Shown here piece by piece: positions 1-6,417 of a stretch of 7,423 nucleotides of DNA. The stretch is from Thermoplasmatota archaeon (GTDB lineage: Archaea; Thermoplasmatota; E2; DHVEG-1). Position 1 is the first letter of the stretch; the number at the start of each line of letters is the position of its first letter. The DNA lies in NCBI GenBank assembly GCA_022866015.1, contig JALHTX010000116.1, positions 1 to 7,423 of the forward strand. Reading direction: 5' to 3'. A program made the position numbers and the translations under genes. Under the pieces are notes generated by a model. That model was not told the DNA's origin. It saw only the letters and a list, made by a program, of their open reading frames with translations, and searched no databases.

Positions 1-59
1 ACTTGAAATAAAGTTAAAAGTATCATACATATAAAGACTATTCCTATCTTTTTCCTCAT
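1..59 (-). CDS. N-terminus of an exported or membrane-anchored protein (partial)
   Basis: Only the first 19 complete codons lie in the window; the gene continues past position 1. They read MRKKIGIVFICMILLTLFQ, a basic n-region (RKK) followed by an uninterrupted hydrophobic stretch. This is typical of a Sec signal peptide or an N-terminal membrane anchor. The product is therefore probably exported or anchored, but its function cannot be told. An in-frame ATG five codons upstream (74-72, MGKYN-MRKK) is an alternative start. I prefer 59 because the TATA-like box at 97-90 would put transcription start near 68, giving a leader of about 9 nt. No convincing SD precedes either ATG. The gene is divergent from the acetyltransferase at 190, with about 130 bases between their starts. 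Confidence 0.6.
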   Translation of the reverse strand, partial: MRKKIGIVFICMILLTLFQ

Positions 60-89
60 ATTATACTTACCCATAAATATAAAAAAGGT

Positions 90-97
90 ATATTATA
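90..97 (-). promoter_or_regulatory. TATA-like box for the leftward exported-protein gene
   Basis: Read on the minus strand this is TTATAATA. It lies about 35 nt before the ATG at 59, which suits an archaeal TBP site and a very short leader. The surroundings are so AT-rich that chance matches are common. Confidence 0.4.
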
Positions 98-150
98 ATC
101 ACACTTAAAAGTTTCTAATAATAATTCATAAAATAATTAATAGTAAATCT

Positions 151-158
151 TTTATATA
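151..158 (+). promoter_or_regulatory. Archaeal TATA box for the acetyltransferase gene
   Basis: TTTATATA fits the archaeal TATA consensus exactly. Its centre is about 35 nt before the ATG at 190, so transcription should begin near 180. That start coincides with the GAGAGG (180-185) that could act as a weak SD, so the leader would be about 10 nt. Confidence 0.5.
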
Positions 159-189
159 TCTTATAATTTCTTTTAAAAAGAGAGGATGT

Positions 190-789
190 ATGCCAAATTC
201 CGATAATAAAATATTTATTTTGTTTCGGTACCCTAAAAAAGGTTTTCTTTTGTTTCTTCTTCACTTAAATTTACGAATACATGGTGTTGTTTATGGAGAT
301 AAATTAAGAGGGAACAAATGTTTAATTAAAAATGATGGAAAAATAGAGTTAGGTAATAATGTTTCGTTAAATTCCTATCCTAGAGGACAATTATTTAAAA
401 CTGGACTTTTTACGTATCTTGAGAACTCTGTTATAAAAATAGGAAATAATTGTAGACTGAATGGAACAACAGTTTATTCTAGAAATAAAATAATTATTGG
501 AAATGACTGTATGTTTGGACCTGGTGTTGTTATATTAGATAACGATTCCCATAACCCTTCGATCGATCCAATCATCCGTAGATCTGGTGAAATAGCTGAT
601 AGTCCAGTAATTATTGGTAATAACGTATGGATTGGAATGCGTTCAATAATTATGAAAGGTGTTCATATTGGGGATAATTCTATCATCGCAGCAGGATCTA
701 TAGTCACAAAAAATGTTCCAGATAACCAACTATTTGGTGGTAATCCGGCTACCTTTATTAAAATGTTAGATGCAAAGGAAAATTTTTAA
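190..789 (+). CDS. Hexapeptide-repeat (left-handed beta-helix) O-acetyltransferase, maltose/capsule acetyltransferase-like
   Basis: A 199-residue protein of the acyl-CoA-dependent LbH acetyltransferase family, which moves an acetyl group from acetyl-CoA to a sugar hydroxyl. Turns of [I/V]-G-x-x hexapeptides run from about residue 52 to 172 (IELGNN, IKIGNN, IIIGND, VIIGNN, IGDNSIIAAGS). The motif DNDSHN places the expected catalytic His at 121. The C-terminus has the usual GSIVTKNVPDNQ and GGNPA segments that close the CoA site. Residues 18-30 are hydrophobic (FLLFLLHLNLRI) and may touch the membrane. Related enzymes act in surface polysaccharide, LPS or exopolysaccharide modification, but no glycosyltransferase neighbour is visible here, so the acceptor is unknown. 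The start is supported by the TATA box at 151-158 and the GAGAGG just upstream. There is no operon partner on this strand. Confidence 0.88.
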   Translation: MPNSDNKIFILFRYPKKGFLLFLLHLNLRIHGVVYGDKLRGNKCLIKNDGKIELGNNVSLNSYPRGQLFKTGLFTYLENSVIKIGNNCRLNGTTVYSRNKIIIGNDCMFGPGVVILDNDSHNPSIDPIIRRSGEIADSPVIIGNNVWIGMRSIIMKGVHIGDNSIIAAGSIVTKNVPDNQLFGGNPATFIKMLDAKENF

Positions 790-791
790 GA

Positions 792-950
792 TTACCATTT
801 AAGAAATTCAATATAATTATCAAATTCACCAAAAGGAGAAATATCAACCAGCTCCAAGTAACTTAAAAATATTTTTCAAATCATTTTTATCGGAATCATT
901 ATTGTAACAAATAAGATATTCAGGTTCCCAACATCAGTTACAAAGACTTT
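792..950 (-). pseudogene. Possible decayed 3' end of a protein gene
   Basis: No intact gene occupies 790-1170, but its left half reads like protein when frames are joined on the minus strand. One frame gives KVFVTDVG from about 950. A second (933-847) gives CWEPEYLICYNNDSDK followed by NDLKNIFKLLGAG and then a TGA at 846-844. A third (875-795) ends in LVDISPFGEFDNYIEFLKW before a TAA at 794-792. The pieces overlap where each frame closes, which fits two frameshifts in one former gene. Its stop is tail to tail with the acetyltransferase stop. I do not recognise the family. The remaining bases up to 1130 are nearly all A and T, with no readable coding sequence. Chance open frames in AT-rich DNA are the main alternative. 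Confidence 0.35.
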
Positions 951-1120
951 ATAGATTATTTATAAGATGAAAAAGTATAATATACAAAATAAAAATTAAA
1001 TAAAAAAGATGAATTAAATAGAAAAATAAGATATAATAATTAAATTAGTAATCGTCATTAAAAAAAAAGAATAATCAAATATTATCAAATTAACTTTTCA
1101 CATCTAAAAATAACATTATG

Positions 1121-1145
1121 TAAAAAGAAAGAGGTTTTAAAACCT
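1121..1145 (-). terminator. Palindrome plus T-tract after the two-TM protein gene
   Basis: AGGTTTTAAAACCT at 1132-1145 is a perfect 14-base palindrome. It lies 26 bases beyond the stop of the leftward gene 1171-1554. On that strand it is followed by CTTTCTTTTT. A hairpin with a U-rich tail would act as an intrinsic terminator. The stem is AT-rich and has almost no loop, so it could equally be a protein-binding site. Confidence 0.4.
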
Positions 1146-1170
1146 AGTATTATCAATATTTGAATTTTTT

Positions 1171-1554
1171 TTACTTATTAATATCGCTTATATAGTATGG
1201 TATACTTTCTTTTAGAGTATCCTCATTTTTAGATAATGTATTCATCACACCTTGTGCTATAATCCACCCTAAGTAACCCATGAAAAATGTGAAGAAACCA
1301 GTGATACTATATATAAGGATCATCTGAGTATAGATTTTACCACTGGTTAAAAACAATGTGATGATACCAATGGTTATAAATAAAAATACGAGGAAAAAAA
1401 ACCATCTTAATGCATATAGTGTTATCGTAATCGTTTTCTTTGGAATTACTTCAAGTGATATTTTTTTTTCCAAAAGTTTTGATTTTTCTATAAGTTTTGA
1501 TTTTTCCATACGTTTTGATTTAGTATTATATCGAGAGTATTTTCTTTTCGGCAA
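1171..1554 (-). CDS. Small two-TM membrane protein with a basic repeat N-terminus
   Basis: A 127-residue protein I do not recognise. The start is TTG, chosen because an excellent SD (AGGAGGG, about 1562-1568 on the minus strand) lies 7 nt upstream. The first ATG, at residue 16, has no SD. Residues 1-42 are strongly basic and contain three tandem hexapeptides: SKRMEK (13-18), SKLIEK (19-24) and SKLLEK (25-30). Hydrophobic segments at about 44-71 and 76-101 should be membrane helices with a short loop between. Residues 102-127 form a polar tail. By the positive-inside rule both ends face the cytoplasm. It stands alone and is divergent from the four-TM pair at 1795, sharing a 240-base intergenic region. 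A likely TATA box is at 1633-1626. Function unknown; a membrane anchor or scaffold is a guess. Confidence 0.75.
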   Translation of the reverse strand: MPKRKYSRYNTKSKRMEKSKLIEKSKLLEKKISLEVIPKKTITITLYALRWFFFLVFLFITIGIITLFLTSGKIYTQMILIYSITGFFTFFMGYLGWIIAQGVMNTLSKNEDTLKESIPYYISDINK

Positions 1555-1625
1555 ATTTTATCCCTCCTAAAATGTAGAAATACATTATTAGAGCGTGCAA
1601 TCCCATTTGTATAGTATGTCATGTA

Positions 1626-1633
1626 TATATAAA
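1626..1633 (-). promoter_or_regulatory. TATA box for the two-TM protein gene
   Basis: On the minus strand the sequence is TTTATATA within TTTTTTATATATAC. It predicts a transcript start near 1603 and a leader of about 48 nt that carries the strong SD before the TTG start. Confidence 0.45.
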
Positions 1634-1666
1634 AAATTAATTTGTATATGAATATGCCTAAGTATA

Positions 1667-1683
1667 ATGCAATTGCATATGCA
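1667..1683 (+). promoter_or_regulatory. Overlapping palindromes between divergent genes, possible operator
   Basis: ATGCAATTGCAT (1667-1678) is a perfect 12-base palindrome. It overlaps TGCATATGCA (1674-1683), a perfect 10-base palindrome. Together they form three TGCA units at 6-base spacing. They sit between the leftward TATA box (1633-1626) and the rightward one (1733-1740), where one regulator could control both genes. No regulator gene is visible in the window. Confidence 0.35.
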
Positions 1684-1732
1684 CATAAAAAAAGCTTTAA
1701 ATTTTAAATACAAAAAAAAAATTTTTAAAAAA

Positions 1733-1740
1733 TTTATATT
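1733..1740 (+). promoter_or_regulatory. TATA-like box for the four-TM gene pair
   Basis: TTTATATT follows an A/T-rich run. It predicts transcription start near 1762 and a leader of about 33 nt carrying AGGAGAG at 1784-1790, 4 nt before the ATG at 1795. A second TATA-like string at 1757-1765 is too close to the SD to be the main box. Confidence 0.4.
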
Positions 1741-1794
1741 TTCAAAAGACTTAATAGTATAATATTTGTTTAACCTTAACGGTAGGAGAGAAAA

Positions 1795-2601
1795 ATGGGA
1801 TTACTTGAAAATGAGAATTTTGAAGAAGATTTGCTTATTAAAAAACAGGATAAAAAAATATTAAAAGAAAAAATTTTAGACGAAAACTACAAAAAAGCTT
1901 CTATGCGAATAAACAAGATAAAAACAGAAGAGAAATTAAAATCTAAGAAAAAACCATTTTTTAAACTAGGTTTAATTCTAATAATCTTTGGTTTAATCTG
2001 TCTATTAATTATAAACTTTATTCCTTGGGCTTATGCAATATATGATAATAAAACATCGAATCTAGAGAATAATGAGATTTTTTATTATTCAGATAAAATT
2101 GATAATTTTAGTAACGATACTAATTTTTCAAGTTTTTTCGAATCTAAAGATAGTTATAAGTATCTTGGTGTAAATTCCTACACTTTAAAATTAACTTCTA
2201 GTGCGCAATCATTTATAATATATGAAATTATCGCTCTAGGTTGTTTTTTTACAATTATTGGAATATTTATTAAAGGCATTGATTTTTCAATAGAAAAATA
2301 TAAATTGTTTCATTGTTTTTTTGCATTAATAACCACTATTCTAGGTATATACTTAATTTTTATTACAATAAAATTTATGGGTGCTAATATACTTGTATTT
2401 TATAATGCTAATTTTATATCTGATAATATACAAAATTTAGCTTTTATTTTTATCTCACCAATCGCATTACTTTTTATCACCTCAGGTTTAATATATATGA
2501 CTTTTACAGTTTTAAAAATCAATTTCAATGACTTTGAAAAAATATTTGAAGAAAAGAAAAAAAATAAATCTTTAAAAATTCTAAACTATGGAGTTAAATA
2601 A
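1795..2601 (+). CDS. Four-TM membrane protein, first of a tandem pair
   Basis: A 268-residue protein of no family I recognise. Residues 1-54 are highly charged and rich in Lys and Glu, and could form a coiled coil. Likely membrane helices are at about 57-83, 138-162, 170-194 and 214-241, with a polar loop of about 55 residues (84-137) between the first two. That loop is rich in Asn, Ser, Asp and Tyr and holds potential N-glycosylation sequons (NKT at 85-87, NDT at 107-109, NFS at 104-106, NFS at 110-112). The basic stretch KSKKK before helix 1 and EEKKKNK after helix 4 place both ends in the cytoplasm and the loop outside. A good SD (AGGAGAG) precedes the ATG. Only 2 nt separate its stop from the next start, so the two are almost surely co-transcribed. 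The topology resembles the neighbour's, suggesting ancient duplication. Confidence 0.8.
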   Translation: MGLLENENFEEDLLIKKQDKKILKEKILDENYKKASMRINKIKTEEKLKSKKKPFFKLGLILIIFGLICLLIINFIPWAYAIYDNKTSNLENNEIFYYSDKIDNFSNDTNFSSFFESKDSYKYLGVNSYTLKLTSSAQSFIIYEIIALGCFFTIIGIFIKGIDFSIEKYKLFHCFFALITTILGIYLIFITIKFMGANILVFYNANFISDNIQNLAFIFISPIALLFITSGLIYMTFTVLKINFNDFEKIFEEKKKNKSLKILNYGVK

Positions 2602-2603
2602 AA

Positions 2604-3740
2604 ATGAGCAAAGCAGCAGTATCAAATAAAATTAAAAAAACTTCAATTATTCTGTTATTATTTAGCGTACTAGCATTAATACTGAACTCATTTTTACCAA
2701 TTGTTATCTTAAAAAATCCAGATAACCCAGATAAACTTGTTTATTTTAATATTGAAAGTATGCCATATAGCCAAAATATAGATATTCAATCTCTATATTA
2801 TGATATTAACTTAATTAATATCTTAATATGGATAACTATAATTCTATTATTTACTGCATTTTTTGGAGCTATAATATATATATCAGAGATATACGAAAAA
2901 ATAAGCTTTCTATTTTTGACTATTGGTTGTCTATCAATTATTTTTAGTAGCATTACCTGTTATCAATATATTATTTTTATCTTAAAAGCAAATAATTTTG
3001 ATAATATACTCTTAGCATATATAAGCGTAGAACAACTCAGATATTCCTATATTATATTAATAAACATGATTGTAATGGTTTTAGCTTCGATTTCTTATAT
3101 TATTATAACTATACCTTTTCTTTATAGAACCTTTAAAGATTCTAAATCAAATAAACAAGAGTTAACAATAGAAAAACCTGTTACAAAATCTTTTTCACCA
3201 ACTATTGAACAGATAAATTATTTTAACAATAAAAAATCAGATACTAATGAGGATTTTTATTTCAAAAATAAAAAGGAATCCATAGAGAATTGGTTATCAA
3301 ATGAAATGAATATAAAAGAAACAAATGAAAAATTAGACACAAGTTATATAAAAAAAGAAACAATGGATGAGCAGAATAATACTTATAAAAATGTCGAATA
3401 TTCTGATGAAAAAAAATCTCCGTTTTCAGAAGAATATAAAATAGAAAAACCTAAACAAAAAAAAGATGAAACCGATGACGTAAAAATTTCTGAATTATTT
3501 AAAAAAACCTTGTTTTCAGCCATAGATAAAAAGAAAAAAGAAGAACTAACACAAAGTCTTGGAAAAAAATCAGTTGAATCAGAAAAAAAAGATTTAACAG
3601 AACCCATAAAATTCAAAGATAACAAAAAATATATTGTTAAATGCCCTGAGTGCAGCTATATTTTCACAAAAGAAAAAAACGAAGATAGTACTACAAAAAT
3701 AATATGCCCAAAATGCGGTAAAGAAGGTACAATAAAATAA
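2604..3740 (+). CDS. Four-TM membrane protein with a charged tail and C-terminal zinc ribbon
   Basis: A 378-residue protein of unknown function. Helices are predicted at about 13-36, 72-95, 99-128 and 145-175, with an outside loop at 37-70. The order matches the preceding gene: helix, loop, three helices. From 176 to 344 there is a low-complexity cytoplasmic stretch rich in Lys, Glu, Asp, Ser and Asn. It ends in a compact treble-Cys-pair-like ribbon with CPEC at 347-350 and CPKC at 368-371, the spacing of a zinc ribbon. Such ribbons in archaeal membrane proteins are usually taken to bind partners or nucleic acid, but the target here is unknown. The start lies 2 nt after the upstream stop. The nearest SD-like GGAG (2589-2592) is 11 nt away, so translational coupling is likely. 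The stop is 3 nt from the ychF stop on the other strand, leaving no room for separate terminators. Confidence 0.8.
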   Translation: MSKAAVSNKIKKTSIILLLFSVLALILNSFLPIVILKNPDNPDKLVYFNIESMPYSQNIDIQSLYYDINLINILIWITIILLFTAFFGAIIYISEIYEKISFLFLTIGCLSIIFSSITCYQYIIFILKANNFDNILLAYISVEQLRYSYIILINMIVMVLASISYIIITIPFLYRTFKDSKSNKQELTIEKPVTKSFSPTIEQINYFNNKKSDTNEDFYFKNKKESIENWLSNEMNIKETNEKLDTSYIKKETMDEQNNTYKNVEYSDEKKSPFSEEYKIEKPKQKKDETDDVKISELFKKTLFSAIDKKKKEELTQSLGKKSVESEKKDLTEPIKFKDNKKYIVKCPECSYIFTKEKNEDSTTKIICPKCGKEGTIK

Positions 3741-3743
3741 AAG

Positions 3744-4949
3744 CTAGGCGTTTGAAACTATTCTTATTACATCTCCATCTTTTAGTTTGTGATCCGCACC
3801 AACAATTCTTTTAGTTCGTACATCAATTGCTCTTATAAAATTATCACCCAAATCTGTATGAACTTTATATGCTAATTCTTTTGCAGTGCTACCATTTTTC
3901 ATGAAATGTGCATCTGGTAGTATTCTACCTTGTTTATCATTTAGATGCGTTTCATCTTCAACTGGATAAACCACAATAAGATCAAGCATTTTAACTGCTT
4001 CTTCTATACATTTTTGTATACCTGTTGATCCATATTTTATAAGTACATGCATTTTTATGTATTCTAATGCTTTTCTCTGTTTTTCACTAAGTTCAGAGGA
4101 TTTTAAGATTTCAAAATTATTACTTCCAGGTGTATAATCAATTAAACCCTTTTTTGCAGCATTTGAAAGCGCAAGTTCTGATTCCGCACTAGTGGGAACA
4201 ACAATATAACCTTTTTTTCTTAGTACCTCTGCCTTTAACATAAATTCATCTGTCGCAATATCACATTTATTAAATGCAATAAGCATTGGTTTGCTGTGTT
4301 TTCTAATATTACCTGAAAAATCAATAAGTTCTTCATTAGTCCATCTAGCTGGTTTTAATATATCAAGTTTTAATTCTCTTACTGCTCGATGTATATGTTC
4401 TTCATTTATACCAAGACCCGTTAGTTTATCTGCAAACATAACCTCCAATTTTTTACCTTCTAATTCACTGCGTCTTGCAATTGTATCCCAGTCTTTTTTT
4501 ATAATATTAAAAAACCACATTGTTATTTCTCTTTCAAGAAATTCAACGTCTTTTAGCGGATCATGTTGTCCTAAGCCACATGGATTTCCCTCCGCATCAG
4601 CACTACCCGATGCATCAACTATATGAATAAATGCATGAGCTTGACGTAGGTCATCTAAAAATTTGTTACCAAGACCTCTTCCTTCGCATGCATCTGGAAC
4701 AAGCCCTGCAACATCTATTGCTTCAATTGGTACAAAACGAATACCATTTATACATTTTGAGTTATGAGGTGTACATTTTAAATTAAAATCTTTACAAGGA
4801 CATGGTTTTCTAACATACATTACTCCATGGTTTGCCTCAATTGTTGTAAAAGGATAATTTGCAATTTCCGCATGTGCATCAGCTGCAGCATTAAAAAAAG
4901 TGGATTTACCGACGTTTGGCTTTCCAACTATTCCTATCTGCATACACAT
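3744..4949 (-). CDS. ychF: YchF/OLA1-family translation-associated P-loop nucleotidase (archaeal type)
   Basis: A 401-residue cytoplasmic protein of the Obg-related YchF family, whose bacterial and eukaryotic members bind ribosomes and hydrolyse ATP. Motifs in order: P-loop GKPNVGKS (9-16), switch I NYPFTTIEAN (31-40), G3 DVAGLVP (79-85), a helical insert at about 130-215, G4 NKCD (227-230), G5-like TSAE (253-256) and a C-terminal TGS domain (about 322-400) with HTDLG and DGDVIRIV. Bacterial and eukaryotic YchF/OLA1 have a degenerate G4 and prefer ATP. Here NKxD is intact, so GTP use is plausible. C50, C52, C60 and C66 form a possible metal-binding knob. Length is normal for archaeal members. 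A GGAG SD at 4962-4959, inside the end of the upstream gene, favours the first ATG over Met3. The 6-nt gap to the polymer-forming gene implies one transcript. Confidence 0.93.
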   Translation of the reverse strand: MCMQIGIVGKPNVGKSTFFNAAADAHAEIANYPFTTIEANHGVMYVRKPCPCKDFNLKCTPHNSKCINGIRFVPIEAIDVAGLVPDACEGRGLGNKFLDDLRQAHAFIHIVDASGSADAEGNPCGLGQHDPLKDVEFLEREITMWFFNIIKKDWDTIARRSELEGKKLEVMFADKLTGLGINEEHIHRAVRELKLDILKPARWTNEELIDFSGNIRKHSKPMLIAFNKCDIATDEFMLKAEVLRKKGYIVVPTSAESELALSNAAKKGLIDYTPGSNNFEILKSSELSEKQRKALEYIKMHVLIKYGSTGIQKCIEEAVKMLDLIVVYPVEDETHLNDKQGRILPDAHFMKNGSTAKELAYKVHTDLGDNFIRAIDVRTKRIVGADHKLKDGDVIRIVSNA

Positions 4950-4955
4950 AAATAA

Positions 4956-5879
4956 TTACTCCAAGAGATTATCAACTTCATCAACTATATCTGTATCTTT
5001 TTCAAATCTTTCAACTTTTTCTTCTGCTTGAATTTTTGAAGGAGATTTAAAAGAGATACCATTTTTAGCAAATAATTCTCCATTTACACTACTAGTTTTT
5101 GAAAGAAAGATTTTTTCAGCAGAAATTTTTCCGGCTATATTTGTTTCGTCTTCAATTTTTACGTTACCTGATGAATCTATATTTCCTTGTATTTTTACTT
5201 TTTTATCACAGAAGACATCACCTATTACTTTTAGACTACCATGAAAAATCGTATTTTCTTCAATAAAAATGTTTCCTTTAATATCATAGTTTCCAAGTAT
5301 CTTTGTTTTTTTCCCGATTTTAACATTATAGTCAATTTTTGATTTTTGAACTCCAATTATTGAGTTGTTTGGAATAAATAAAAATATTTCAGATATAGGT
5401 ATCATATCTTCGTCATTTTCTTCGATTTCTGAAAGAATTCTTTCTATTTCTTCAGAGTGCCCCATTTTCAACAACTGCATAAGATATATAAAAACATATA
5501 TAACAATAGGTATTGGACTACGAATATTAATCCAACCTTTTGCTTCAAAACCCTGATCTATTTCTACACTATCACCAACATCAAGATCTCCATTTAAAGA
5601 AAGCTTACCCTTAACTTTTACTTTCTCACCAAAATAAACATTACCACCACTTTTAACGCTACCGCCAATATTTGAGAAAATATCAACACGAATATCCTCA
5701 GTTGCATCTAAATTACCATCAATTATTACATGTTCACCTATAAAAATACGACCATCAGTTTTTATACCAAATTGAATAAGACAACGATCACCAATTACAA
5801 CATCACCATTTGTAACAATATTCTTTTCCTCAAATTTTGTATTATTAGGAATTACCAACGTTTTTCTGTCAAAAACCAT
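4956..5879 (-). CDS. Bactofilin-like polymer-forming beta-helix protein with a central hydrophobic helix
   Basis: A 307-residue protein with the short-period beta-helix pattern of the polymer-forming cytoskeletal family (bactofilin, DUF583): alternating hydrophobics with repeated Gly-Asn/Asp turns such as VTNGDVVIG, IDGNLDA, LSLNGDLDVGD and IQGNIDSSGNVKIED. Two beta-helix halves, about 8-118 and 168-283, seem duplicated; each opens with IPNN[T/S] (10-14 and 169-173). Between them is a non-beta segment: a hydrophobic helix at about 121-139 (SPIPIVIYVFIYLMQLLKM) and an acidic helix at 140-158. The hydrophobic part could tether a filament to the membrane. The C-terminus (284-307) is acidic. Bacterial bactofilins assemble into nucleotide-free filaments; a structural role here is inference. 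The likely TATA box (5914-5906) makes the mRNA nearly leaderless, in line with the absence of an SD. It is co-transcribed with ychF. Confidence 0.75.
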   Translation of the reverse strand: MVFDRKTLVIPNNTKFEEKNIVTNGDVVIGDRCLIQFGIKTDGRIFIGEHVIIDGNLDATEDIRVDIFSNIGGSVKSGGNVYFGEKVKVKGKLSLNGDLDVGDSVEIDQGFEAKGWINIRSPIPIVIYVFIYLMQLLKMGHSEEIERILSEIEENDEDMIPISEIFLFIPNNSIIGVQKSKIDYNVKIGKKTKILGNYDIKGNIFIEENTIFHGSLKVIGDVFCDKKVKIQGNIDSSGNVKIEDETNIAGKISAEKIFLSKTSSVNGELFAKNGISFKSPSKIQAEEKVERFEKDTDIVDEVDNLLE

Positions 5880-5905
5880 TATGTTAAAGCCATATCAAAT
5901 AATCT

Positions 5906-5914
5906 ATTATAAAA
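5906..5914 (-). promoter_or_regulatory. TATA-like box for the polymer-forming gene and ychF
   Basis: On the minus strand it reads TTTTATAAT. Its centre is about 31 nt before the ATG at 5879. The predicted transcript starts within about 5 nt of the start codon, an almost leaderless arrangement common in archaea. No SD is visible, in agreement. Confidence 0.45.
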
Positions 5915-5922
5915 CCAACGGC

Positions 5923-5955
5923 AAAAAAATTAAAAAAGGCTTTATTCAGTAAGCC
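5923..5955 (-). terminator. Intrinsic terminator of ndk, overlapping its stop codon
   Basis: On the minus strand GGCTT (5955-5951) and AAGCC (5942-5938) form a 5-bp stem with an 8-nt loop. It is followed at once by T6 (5937-5932), AA and T7 (5929-5923). The stem includes the last ndk codons and part of the TAA. Oligo-T tracts alone terminate archaeal RNA polymerase, so termination here is likely even if the hairpin is weak. Confidence 0.6.
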
Positions 5956-6397
5956 ATTTTTCATCAATTCGAACATATTTTGAGATTTCTTCTGGTTTAA
6001 ACCACAAATTAATTTCAAATTTTGCAGTGTCTAAACCATCGCTACCATGAACAATGTTACGACCGATGAATTGACCAAAATCACCGCGTATAGTACCTGG
6101 TGTCGCTTCAACAGGATTAGTTTTACCCATCATATTGCGTACCAATTCAATTGAATTAAAACCCTCAAGAACCATTGCTACAACAGGGGAACTAGTGATA
6201 TATTTTACAGTAGGCTCAAAAAAAGGTTTACCTTTATGAATACCATAGTGTTTTTCTGCAAGGTCTTTACTTACTGATACCATTTTCATAGCGACAATTT
6301 TAAGTCCTTTTTTCTCAAAACGATTTATAATTTCCCCAATAAAACCACGTTGAACGCCATCAGGTTTAATCATTACAAATGTTCTTTGTTTTTCCAT
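5942..6397 (-). CDS. ndk: Nucleoside diphosphate kinase
   Basis: A 151-residue cytoplasmic enzyme that moves the gamma-phosphate from an NTP (usually ATP) to an NDP through a phosphohistidine, balancing nucleotide pools. The active-site signature NIVHGSDG places the phosphorylated His at 117. Other conserved residues are present: K11 in MIKPDGVQRG, Y51 in KHYG, R87, T93 in GKTNP, R104 in TIRGDFG and N114. The length is the usual one for the family, and the C-terminal WF and W148 region is intact. The ATG follows GGTGAT by 6 nt, matching the anti-SD. A TATA box at 6445-6439 and a terminator at its 3' end suggest it is a single-gene unit, though the CPBP gene lies only 57 nt upstream on the same strand. 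Nothing unusual is seen in the protein. Confidence 0.98.
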   Translation of the reverse strand: MEKQRTFVMIKPDGVQRGFIGEIINRFEKKGLKIVAMKMVSVSKDLAEKHYGIHKGKPFFEPTVKYITSSPVVAMVLEGFNSIELVRNMMGKTNPVEATPGTIRGDFGQFIGRNIVHGSDGLDTAKFEINLWFKPEEISKYVRIDEKWLTE

Positions 6398-6417
6398 AAA
6401 CTAATCACCAGAAATTG

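Noticed and set aside
960..1130. Short A/T-rich open frames in the gene-poor stretch
   Set aside because: Translations are dominated by Phe, Ile, Leu, Lys and Asn with frequent stops, no SD and no hydrophobic or motif pattern.
1358..1570. Plus-strand open frame of 70 codons
   Set aside because: It lies opposite the two-TM protein gene, which has a strong SD. Its Phe/Ser/Asp pattern is the antisense of the SKLIEK repeats.
3383..3625. Minus-strand open frame of 80 codons
   Set aside because: It is antisense to the Lys/Glu-rich linker of the zinc-ribbon protein and rich in Ser and Phe as expected for such a shadow; no SD.
4291..4626. Plus-strand open frame of 111 codons
   Set aside because: It is antisense to the well-conserved ychF gene, with no promoter or SD and no recognisable domain.
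5365..5912. Two plus-strand open frames (5365-5556, 5730-5912)
   Set aside because: Both are antisense to the polymer-forming gene, whose beta-helix pattern is clear.
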